Assembly (NCBI GenBank): GCA_023525975.1
Contig: CM042035.1
Span: forward strand, 28,053,001 to 28,117,000
Source of the DNA: Smallanthus sonchifolius
Taxonomy: Eukaryota; Streptophyta; Magnoliopsida; Asterales; Asteraceae
Reading direction: 5' to 3'
Length of the DNA: 64,000 nucleotides
Part shown: piece by piece, positions 34,138-43,146 of the stretch
Layout of the letters: the number at the start of each line of letters is the position of its first letter
How positions within the stretch are numbered: the stretch's first letter is position 1
The notes under the pieces: model-generated
What the model saw: only the letters and a program-made list of their open reading frames with translations
Databases searched by the model: none
Told to the model about the DNA's origin: nothing
Made by a program: the position numbers and the translations under genes

Positions 34138-35597
34138 TCAGAAAGATATCATCCCCAATATTTCTACCAGAGAGTTAAACCGATCTGTTGAAAATGCTTT
34201 TATAAAAATGTCGGCTTTTTGCTCTAAGGTATCAACGATGACAACCTTAATCAAACAATTTTCAAAACAATCGCGAATAAAATTTAACCTGATTGCGATA
34301 TGCTTTGTTTTCGAGTGCTGAATTGGATTTTTCACGATGCCTAACAATGCCTCATTGTCGCTGTAGATTGGGGTTCCAAAAAATTGATTCCAAAGTCCAG
34401 CAGTTGATGTTGAAACCAAATAACTTGTGAAAAAAAAATCAAGGCGAATGTGTATACTGCCTCAGCAGTTGAAGTTGACACATTTTTCTGTTTCTTGCAC
34501 AGCCATGAAACTAATCTCTCCCCCAAGAATTTACAACCACCTGATGTAGATTTCCTTTCTATTTTACAACCACCATAATCGCTATCTGTATAAGCATAAA
34601 AGTTGAATTCAGAATCAGAAGGATACCATAGGCCGAGGTTAACTCAACCCTTAAGATACCGAAAAATTCTCTTGACATCCAATTCATGGGACTCTTTTGG
34701 AGCAGGTTGATATCTTGGCAAAGAGCAAACTGCGAACATAATATCAGGTCTACTTGCAGTCATGTACATCAAAGAGCCAATCATTGAACGATACACTTTC
34801 TGATTACCTTCAACACCGGATAAATCCACTGTGAGAGGTTCATGAGGAGCAATGGGGGTGGAAGCTGATTTGCAATCATTCATATTGAACTTTGTTAAAA
34901 TGTTCTTGACATATTTTGCCTGATGAATAAGAATTCCAGCATCAGACTGTTCCACCTACAATCCCAAAAAAAAATTCATTTGTCCCATCAAGCTCACTTC
35001 GAATTTAAGTTTCATGAGAGCTTCAAATTCTCTATAAAGATTCTCATTTGTTGAGCCGTAAATGATGTCATCAACATAGACTTGAACTATTAGTAGATCA
35101 GAATCAATCTTCTTCAAAAATAATGTCTTGTCAATGGTGCCACGAACATATCCATTTGTTGTATAAGATGTCGACAAGGTTTCATACCATGCACGAGGCA
35201 CTTGATGCAAACCATACAACGCCTTATCGAGTTTGTACACTTGGAACGGATAATCAAGATCTTCAAAACCAGGTGGTTGATTGACATAAACCTTTTCTTT
35301 TACAACCCCATAAAAGAATGCAGTCTTCACATCCATTTGGTAGACCCTAAACTTCATGAATGAATCATAGGCCAAAAAGATATGAATAGCTTCAATTCGG
35401 GCAACAGGAGCAACACATCATCATAATCCAACCCTTCTTCTTGATAAACAAACTAGGACAACGATTAGAGCCTTGTTACGAACCACAATACCACGATCAT
35501 CTTTCTTGTTACGAAACACCCACTTAGTTCGAATAAGGTATTTACCTTCAGGCAGATCTACAAGATGCCAAAGGTTAAGCTTTTTGAACTGAAAAAG
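34138..35597 (-). pseudogene. Element F reverse transcriptase and RNase H (Ty1/Copia)
   Basis: Pieces at 35597-35421, 35375-34956, 34955-34644 and 34526-34138 give the Ty1 polymerase in order. 'WHLVDLPEGKYLIRTKWVFRNKKDD' is at the front. The palm has 'YQMDVKTAFFYG' and the catalytic YVDD in 'VQVYVDDIIYGS', then 'YRSMIGSLMYMTASRPDI', a Sirevirus-type signature. RNase H ends with 'NPIQHSKTKHIAIR'. It makes element cDNA in virus-like particles. Frameshifts and stops break it. Upstream the frame continues beyond element I at 41013. Confidence 0.9.
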
Positions 35598-35779
35598 TGT
35601 TGGAACATATTCTGGTGACACAGAGCTTGAAGATATTATGTCTTAGTCTTAGAGTCTTTGACTTGTAATTGATAGAATTGTTAGCAACAGTTAAAGGGGA
35701 GTCTGTTAGAACATGTTTTGTAACTGTTGATAAAATTATGTGTAAGTTCATAGAGAGGCGAACTTAACAAGTTCGCCTA
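35598..35779 (+). repeat. Inverted arm at the left end of element I
   Basis: 182 bp, an inverted near-copy of 36142-36323. It starts TGTTGGAACATATTCTGG, passes a polypurine tract (AAAGGGGAGTC) and the LTR start, and stops exactly after the first palindrome (GGCGAACTT-n3-AAGTTCGCC). Confidence 0.9.
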
Positions 35780-36217
35780 CCGATTCGGTGCGTGACGGAT
35801 CTCTAGACTCGCGGTACGACATGGTGATAACGTGCGGAATCCATGATCAACGTGCAACATGTAACTCAGTCAACAACACGGTGTAAATAATCACTTTGTA
35901 TTTCCACTCAGAATATCAGTTTACAAGATCTCTCAGTTTCTGTTCTACACTGATCAACTCTAATCCACTTTCTAAGACATGTAAACACCTATTTATATGA
36001 AAACACAAACCCACACAGCACTATAGGCGAACTTAACAAGTTCGCTCCTAAAGATGCCTAGGCGAACTTGTTAAGTTCGCCTCTCTATGAACTTAAACAA
36101 TATCCTTAGGCGAACTTATCAAGTTCGCTCCTAAAGATGCTTAGGCGAAGTTGTTATGTTCGCCTCTCTATGAACTTACACATAATTTTATCAACAATTA
36201 CAAAACATGTCCTAACA
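35780..36217 (-). repeat. 3' LTR of element I
   Basis: 438 bp. Palindromes are at 36025-36165, and a TATA box (TCATATAAAT, minus) at 35990-35999 is directly downstream in coding sense. The terminal TGTAGGTC on plus is missing at the fold-back junction. Confidence 0.88.
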
Positions 36218-36346
36218 GACTCCAATTTAACTGTTGCTAAAAATTATATCAATTACAAGTCAAAGACTCTAAGACTAAGACATAATATCTTCAAGCTCGT
36301 TGTCACCAGAATATGTTCCAACAGACTCCCCCTTGACAACAGCTTC
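36218..36346 (-). promoter_or_regulatory. Two polypurine tracts of element I
   Basis: PPT1 (AAGGGGGAGTC, minus) lies at 36324-36335, next to TGTTGGAAC. PPT2, decayed here, lies at 36218-36232, next to TGTTAGGAC. Arms 36292-36305 and 36334-36346 pair around PPT1. Both tract-TGTT joints serve as real ends of integrated copies in this window. Confidence 0.75.
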
Positions 36347-38180
36347 AGAAGATTGTCATTAGTCCTCAAACAGCTCATAGTCTTTGTCTTGTTCATATGC
36401 ACACTCTCTTTCTTTCTAGAAGAAAACTTGGGAGAAGGACCCCGTGTCAACTTCTATCTGCAATATTCAGTTTTTTGCAAAGGAGAACAACCAAGAATAA
36501 CCAACAATTAAGATTTCCATGGAAGATGGAAAAATAAAATCTTTTTGATTTATCAAACATAAGACTCACAAAATCTTTTTGGTTTTTCTTTGTACAAATT
36601 AAAATGTAAAATACAAAATCACATCTTTTTGGTCAAACATCACGAGTAAGAAGATCATATAAGTAAAAACAATGCATCAATCACAGATTTTGGATAAACA
36701 TCCCTAAACAATCTAAGGGTATCCTATCCAGATTCATCATTTCTTTATATCAGATAAGATCAAATCTTTTAAGCTTCAACCAAAACATGTAATGATACGC
36801 GAAGAACTTCAAAGAAGATGGGATCAGATCATAACATGCTTATAATAAATTACATACGAATTTGCAACACATAACATGTCAATCTAAGTTGTCAATATTA
36901 TAAGAATTGAAACCATTAGTATCTTTGTCCCATGTTCTTGTGAATTAAGGTACCATTTATTTTGTAATACAACGTGTACCCCACAAATATGCCAACAGAA
37001 ATTTAAATGTGCACTATCTTCAAGACATATAAGATCAATGCAAGATAATATTCAATCTCCAGGATGAATTATACCGATAAACACAGGAAAATATCAAGTA
37101 GAGAATCAGGATGATTCAGAATCGAATGATTCAAATGTCTTGGTTTGGATGAAGTATCATGATTCATAGTAACAGAAAGATTGTACCAATAGAATTCTTC
37201 AACATAAGATTGATCAAGGAATCGATTGATTCAATGACATAGGGTAGCGTGATCAAACTGTTATCTGGATATGTTAAATGGAATCAGGATACTGATCTAA
37301 GGGCTAGTATATGTTCCAACAGATGTTGTCATCAACATATCTTAGTCCAACTTCACATTGCATGTTTTTCGGGGTATGGGCAGTGAAGTGAACTGAAAAA
37401 TTGTGTGTAACGACATAACCAATACTGGTCTCATGAAGTACTTTAGATCTTATATTCCTTATCTGATAATGATCTTTTACACACACACACTTGGCATACC
37501 ATGGGTTCAAATCACAGTTGTCACAAAGTTCATTATGTTGTCACACTACTAATGTACCAAAGATACTCATAGCCTATTGACAATTCAGACTACATAATAG
37601 TATCCAAATTAAAATATAAGCATCAAGCATCAAATTTTGTTCAACATAAGCAGTTATGAAGCTATCATTTCCCAAACTGTGCAGTATAAGAAGTTCTGAT
37701 CAAAACATTTATCACAGATATATTAGATAAGCAATCATAAAGTCCAACTAAGGTCATGTGTGACTGAAAACCTACTGATGTACTATCATTTCTCCTTATA
37801 ACTTCAAGTAATGTCGATTTTAACTTTTTAAATTTGTTTGGCTTTTTCAAAATCTTTTTGATAGAAAGTAAAAATTCCATGAAAACATTTTACTTGGTCA
37901 CTTGGAAATTAAGCAATTCATTCAATTAAAATTCAAACCGATGTAATCGAATGCCTTTGCCTTTGTCACAAACACAAATCGGTACTCCCCTCGTCCTATA
38001 GACTCCCCCTCAACTAGTCAAATGGTTGCATCAACGACTTTATGCTCACCATCATCATCCTAAGTTTCAGGTTGTCTTTTGGACTTGGTAAAATTCTTTC
38101 CAAAACAACATTGTGTGTGACATATTCTCCCCCTGAGCATCAAGTCGTTGAATCAAATAGATTTCTCCGTTATCAACAAC
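36347..38180 (-). other. Non-coding 3' region of element I
   Basis: No supported ORF. Blocks around 36895-37000 (with GGTACC and 'aacgtgtacccca') resemble the inverse of H at 60391-60500 and parts of G near 46470. More polypurine-like tracts (minus) lie at about 37998-38010 and 38126-38137. Confidence 0.5.
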
Positions 38181-38290
38181 TCTTTGCTCATGCAGATGAC
38201 ATTCCCTGTCATGTGCTATGAACAACCACTATTAACATCCCAAATGGTATTAATAGTCCCTCTTGGTTATTCCTGCACATCTAACAAGAA
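38181..38290 (-). pseudogene. Trace of protease of element I
   Basis: After the gag stop, the same frame runs through 'GTINTIWDVNSGCS', an eroded match to the Ty1 protease motif WxVDSGCSxHMTG. The rest of pol is absent. Confidence 0.65.
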
Positions 38291-38293
38291 ACA

Positions 38294-40038
38294 TTAATTT
38301 GAAATTGGGACCCAAACCATGGTAGTCCTGGGTCGTCCATCTGTATCATAATAAAAGACTTCACTGTATTCACAATCAAATCTCTCATCAATATTCAGAG
38401 ATTGTTCCGACAAGTCAGAAACAGAACCTTTAGATTTCCAAACATACTTCTGTTCATTAAGTTCTTTTTGTTTAAAATGTGAAGTGTTTGAACAATCATG
38501 TTCATTTGAAAAATGTTTAGATTGTGAAAGCTCTTGTTGTTCTAAAAGTTTTCTCAATCTTCTGTTTCTCCTCCGTCTTTGAGGTCTAGAAAGCCTAACC
38601 TTAGATTTTGAATTACTCTTTGGTGTATCATGAGGTTTAACCACATTTGGGTTAACATAAGGCTTACCAGGAGTTCTTACCTTTTGTGGAGTAACATGTC
38701 GGTTACCTTTGTCTTTGTGGGGACAATCCATCCGAATGTGACCCACAAGACCACAGTAAAAGCAAGATCTCTTCTCACAGACTTCTTTTGGAACAAACTT
38801 TTTCTAAACAAGGTTTGATTCAGGTTTCATCTTCTCAGGAAATACATGCTTCTTCCCTTCATTTTTGTAAGTACAGTTCACCACAATGTGTCCCATCTCA
38901 TTACAATGAAAGCATGTACGCCTGTCTTTATAATCTCTAACATATGGAACTCTCCTTGAATTTGAAGAACGTCCAAATGTATTATTTCCAGATGAATTAG
39001 AATCAACCTTTGAGTCTTCTTTCTTAACCTCTTTCGGTATCCCCTCTACCTTAGCTTCATCAAAATATTCATCATCACTCTCATCAGAATACACCATATC
39101 ATCACCTATGACTGGATTCACTTTCAACACAGTCTTAGGATCTAAATCCTCATCTTTTATAATCTCAGGTGTAACAGAATAATTTCCGTTGAATGGTGGA
39201 GGAACATAACCAATACCACTAGTACCCTTCCCCTCTTCAGTACTATTAAAATATCCCAGTAAGAATGATGAATTTCCAAAGCTTTCTAACTTTCTATGCA
39301 ATCTGATCACCTCTGCTTTAGATTCAGCTAGTTCCTTATCTTTCTCAGCAAGATCATTATTTCTTTTCTCAATTTCTGCAAAGTGCTCTTTGATCTTCCA
39401 AGTCAGAGAACTTATATCCCTCTTCAGTGATTCTATTCTCTCAATACACACATTCTCATTATCCTTTAATTTCTGGTTTACCATGTGGATCGATTTCATA
39501 TCACAAATGAGGTTAACGTTGTCATCCATAACCCTCATCATTTTATCCTTCACTGAAATACAGTTAAAACAAAACACTTCAGAGTTGAAACTACCGTATC
39601 CTTTTCTTCTAAAGAAGATGCACTATGAGCCATGAATACGTCATCATCAGCTTCACCCTTTTGAGCAACAATGACATGCGCTGTATCAATTTTTGATTCA
39701 CTCAGATCATCTTCAACTGTCTGGAAGCTTACTTCAGTCATCATATCACTCTCGGTAGACTGAATACTTTCACCAGAACGAATACTCTCACTATCAGTTA
39801 AATCGGCAGAAGAATCACTTTGAGAATCACCCTGCTTCTCCAATACATCTTTGATTAAGATCACAAATGCTTGAGAAGTTGCTTCACCCTTTTTCTTCAA
39901 AGCTTCCCATTGATCTCTTGAAGTTGGACACTTCCCGAGACTATGAAAGACTTCTTTTGGTAAAGACATCGTTAAAGTTTCACGCGTGTTCATCTCTCGA
40001 TCAAACTTCTGCTTTTCTACTTTAGTAAGAGCTGTCAC
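38294..40038 (-). pseudogene. Element I gag
   Basis: Read from about 40038 downward in three blocks (40038-39550, 39577-38804, 38746-38294). The first is acidic and Ser-rich ('SQSDSSADLTDSESIRS'). The second has a long coiled coil ('IEKRNNDLAEKDKELAE') and a zinc knuckle (CFHCNEMGHIVVNC). The third continues a second knuckle (CFYCGLVGHIRMDC, across the junction at about 38746-38780), is rich in Arg/Lys and ends with 'GRPRTTMVWVPISN' and a stop. That ending recurs in element H. Gag would form particles, and alone it could help package non-coding or B-type relatives (inference). The N-terminal capsid part seems shortened. Confidence 0.8.
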
Positions 40039-40082
40039 TGGTTTAGGAACATTATAAAGACTTGTTTTTTATATGAACACTA

Positions 40083-40270
40083 GCGAACTAGATAAGTTCG
40101 CCTGAAACTAGTTTGCCTGATATTGCCTGAGCGAACTTAATAAGTTCGCCTGAACTTCACTGAGCGAACAAGACTACAAGCGAACTTAATAAGTTCGCCT
40201 AATCAATAAGTTCGCCTAATAAGTTCTCCTGATTCAGTTCGTCTCTAACAGAATGATTAAGTTCGCCTAG
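40083..40270. repeat. GGCGAACTT palindromes in the leader of element I
   Basis: About six full or partial units lie directly before the gag region, matching the palindromes of I's LTRs. Confidence 0.85.
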
Positions 40271-40565
40271 TTCAGCTCTTCAACCAAAACACGAACCAAA
40301 AATTCTGAAAATCATCATATCTCACTGATTTGATGGAATTTGATGAAATTGAACCTTAGGATTGAGTATAATATGATATAGAACACTTCTAATGGATAAA
40401 ATTCTTCAAATTAATCCAAAATCATTCCAAATTTGTCAAAATTTCTCCATTTTTGTCAAGAACACAAACAAGGTGAAAATTTCTTCAAAAATCTTCAAAT
40501 TCAGTGATTTTTGATGTTGATTGTATACGAAAACACCATGAATCTTCTGCTAATCAAGAGCAAAA
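40271..40565 (-). other. Leader of element I
   Basis: Non-coding. Part of it (about 40275-40410) is shared with element B. Confidence 0.7.
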
Positions 40566-40577
40566 GCTCTGATACCA
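40566..40577 (-). promoter_or_regulatory. Primer-binding site of element I
   Basis: TGGTATCAGAGC on minus, three bases from the LTR. Confidence 0.92.
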
Positions 40578-40580
40578 CTT

Positions 40581-41007
40581 TGTAGGTCCCGATTCGATGC
40601 GTGACAGATCTCTAGACTCCCGGTATGACACGGTGATAACGTGCGGAATCCATGATCAACGTGCAACGTGTAACTCAATCAACAACATGTTGTAAATAAT
40701 CGCTTTGTATTTCCACTCAGAATATCAGTTTACAAGATCTCTCAGTTTCTGTTCTACACTGATCAACTCTAATCCAATTTCTAAGACATGTAAACACCTA
40801 TTTATATGAAAACACAAACCCACACAGCACTATAGGCGAACTTAACAAGTTCGCTCCTAAAGATGCATAGGCGAACTTTTTAAGTTCGCCTCTCTATGAA
40901 CTTAAACAATATCCTTAGGCGAACTTATCAAGTTCGCTCCTAAATATGTTCGCCTCTCTATAAACTTACACAGAATTTTATCAACAGTTAGAAAACATTT
41001 CTTAACA
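40581..41007 (-). repeat. 5' LTR of element I
   Basis: 427 bp, TGTAGGTCC...CTTAACA on plus. Palindromes are at about 40833-40940, with a TATA box (TCATATAAAT, minus) at about 40799-40808. Confidence 0.92.
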
Positions 41008-41012
41008 AAAAG

Positions 41013-41606
41013 TTGTTCTTTAATGGCTTCAATCCAATTTGAGTCTTGAAGAGCTATTGTGATATTTTTTGGGTTCTTCTTGTGATAAGAAGCAAGAATA
41101 CAAACAAACATTGATATTTCCTGCTTGACTCCTTGTTTTGACACCATCTTTGAGTGATCCAATAATATTTTCAACTTGATGAGCAGAATGAATTCTGAGA
41201 GTCGGAACATCATCAACTTGAACTGATTCTGGCATACTTGAATCATTTAAATCAGGTGAATGATTACTTGAATCATTAACACTTGAAGAACTTAACTGAT
41301 TAACATCCTCAGCTTGATCATTTGGAATATCTAACTGAACTTCAGATACAGCTGGTTTATCATCAGTAATTGGGACTTGTACTTCAGAATCAGCATTTGT
41401 AACTGAATTATTAAGTTGTTCTTCTTGTGTTTTAGTAGATGAAGTAACAGCTTCAGATTTTCACTTTGAATCATTACTTGTTGTGGACTACCCATGAAAT
41501 TGTTAATAGTTTGGTCAAGCCTTGTGAAGGACTCAACCACTGTATTTGAAGAACTTGCACCTTCAGAATCAGATAAAAGTTGTTGATCAAAAGTCTTGAA
41601 AATCAC
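41013..41606 (-). pseudogene. Element F pol linker and start of reverse transcriptase
   Basis: Contains 'PTLRIHSAHQVENIIGSLKDGVKTRSQ', the usual linker between Ty1 integrase and reverse transcriptase, then 'NWIEAIKEQL'. The latter joins, across element I, with 'FQFKKLNLWHL' at 35597 downward. Stops and frame changes interrupt it. Confidence 0.8.
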
Positions 41607-41611
41607 ATCCG

Positions 41612-41881
41612 CATCAAAGAACCAATCTGGCCCATTTTGCTCGGGAGAAACATTAATCTTTTAACATTCCACATAATATGATTCTTGAACGATCTTTGTT
41701 CTTTTATTGTAAACTATGAATGCCTTTTGATATGAAGAATAACCCAGAAAATAACATTCATCACCAACTGCAGCAAACTTTGGCAAAGAATCTTGTGTAT
41801 TCAGAAGTGTACACGAGCATCCAAAAGCTCTAAAAAATTTATTATAAGACTTTCGTTTAAAAAATAACTCATATGAAGTCT
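41612..41881 (-). pseudogene. Element F integrase C-terminal part
   Basis: Eroded match to the Ty1 integrase end ('CYFLGYSSYQKAFIVYN', 'KRKSYNKFFRAFGC'). A stop lies inside. It ends at the Cassandra insertion. Confidence 0.75.
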
Positions 41882-41886
41882 TTGTG

Positions 41887-42203
41887 TGTGACGCACTGAA
41901 GTACCAAATTACCGAATATTGACACCCTAGACAAATCCCACATCAGCCGTGGACAGGAGAGATCCTTGGTTCATAAGTAAAGGTTCCGCCTCTTACATCA
42001 ACAACGCGTTTTGGGCTTAGTTGGTTGTGGAGCACATGAAAACTCCACAGTTAAGCGTGCTCAGTTGGGAGTAGAATCAGGATGGGTGACCTCGTGGGAA
42101 GTCTCCACCGGGGCAACTAAAAACAAATTCGTGAGTTCTTGGGTGGGTAACCCATCGGGGGTAAAGCGGACAATATTGTTAGTAAGAGAGGTCGAATGTT
42201 ACA
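41887..42203. mobile_element. Cassandra-type solo LTR with 5S-rRNA-like segment
   Basis: 317 bp starting TGTGACGCACTG and ending GAATGTTACA, flanked by the duplication TTGTG (41882-41886 and 42204-42208). About 42025-42115 resembles the 3' two-thirds of plant 5S rRNA, with 'cacagttaagcgtgct' and 'aggatgggtgacctcgtggg'. Cassandra elements are known for carrying a 5S-like pol III promoter in the LTR. Only one LTR is present. It is not a functional 5S gene. Confidence 0.9.
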
Positions 42204-42208
42204 TTGTG

Positions 42209-42563
42209 TGTTGTTTCACCATAAGAACTCTGTTTAACACATAATTCACCGTGTTAACTGTCTCAGCCCAGAAAATAATAGGTAATTTTGAATCCACATG
42301 CATTGTACGAACAACTTCAATTAATGTTTTGTTCTTTCTTTCAGCCACTCCATTTTGTTGTAGTGTCCTTGCTGCACTAAATTAATGAGTTATTCCTTTT
42401 TATGCACAAAAAGAATTTATCAGTTTATTCTTAGAATCACTTCCATTATCACTACGGATAATTGACACTTTGCTACCATAGATGTTTTTGATTCGTTTTA
42501 TAAATTCAATTATTGTTTCAGGTGCCTCATCCTTTGTTGCATTATTAATAGTCCTCCTGGTTT
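42209..42563 (-). pseudogene. Element F integrase core fragment
   Basis: Eroded Ty1 integrase core with 'SIIRSDNGS' (second catalytic Asp), an altered 'LQQNGVAERKNKTLIE' containing the catalytic Glu, and 'FWAETVNTVNYVLNRV'. Stops are present. It is cut at 42563 by the insertion of element G. Confidence 0.82.
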
Positions 42564-42568
42564 GACTT

Positions 42569-43106
42569 TGTAGGTCCAGATTTCAATCGGAAATCACTAA
42601 ACAGATCGATTACACACATACACAGGCGGAATCTGTGTGTATGAGGGTGAAACAGAGGAGAGAAACAGAAATGGTGAAGATAACAGCTAACCGCACTCAG
42701 AATCAACATAAACAAGATGTGAAAATGTAATAACAATGCATGAAACAAGTGCAAATTGTATTGATTCAAATGCAAGGTCAAAGAGAGAATTTCAAGGTTA
42801 CAATCGCTACTCACGCCCTAAACATTCTCAAACTATTTATAGTAAGTTGACAGTCATAGAAACTATGCTCACCGAAACTAGTAGTTTCTGTTGAGCATTT
42901 ACAAGTGATAGAACAAACTGTCGAAACTTACCATCTATCGAAACTACTAGTTTTCATTGAACAAATCTCAACCGAAACTAAGTAGTTTCGATGGCCCAGA
43001 CTTAGCTAATAAAACAGTAAATTACATAAAGCTGAAATTACAATAATGAAATTAATCTAACAGTTTTTAACAAAAGAGATAACAACAGCTTATAACAAAA
43101 TAAACA
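42569..43106 (-). repeat. 3' LTR of element G
   Basis: 538 bp, TGTAGGTCC...ATAAACA on plus. Palindromes of type GAAACTA-TAGTTTC lie at 42870-42993, and the TATA box CTATAAATAG (minus) at 42833-42842. A polypurine tract (AGGGGGAGAT, minus) follows at 43107-43116. The inner end could also be placed at 43054 (CTAACA). Confidence 0.75.
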
Positions 43107-43146
43107 ATCTCCCCCTAATTTGTTGCATCATTGTCTTCAACTCTTC

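Larger units (their letters stand above)
35598..41007 (-). mobile_element. Element I: gag-only Ty1 derivative with fold-back end
   Basis: The insert is bounded by the duplication AAAAG (35593-35597 and 41008-41012) in F's pol. On the right is a normal 5' LTR (40581-41007), a primer site (40566-40577), a leader with palindromes and gag. Polymerase is gone apart from a trace of protease near 38250. On the left the 3' LTR (35780-36217) lacks its last 8 bp and is joined to an inverted 182-bp copy of its own polypurine/LTR-start region (35598-35779). Its LTR family includes solo LTR M (61217-61739). Confidence 0.88.

Noticed and set aside
42011..42244. A 5S rRNA gene or protein ORF
   Set aside because: The 5S-like segment is partial and mutated and lies in a Cassandra-type LTR with a target duplication. 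The ORF over it is chance.
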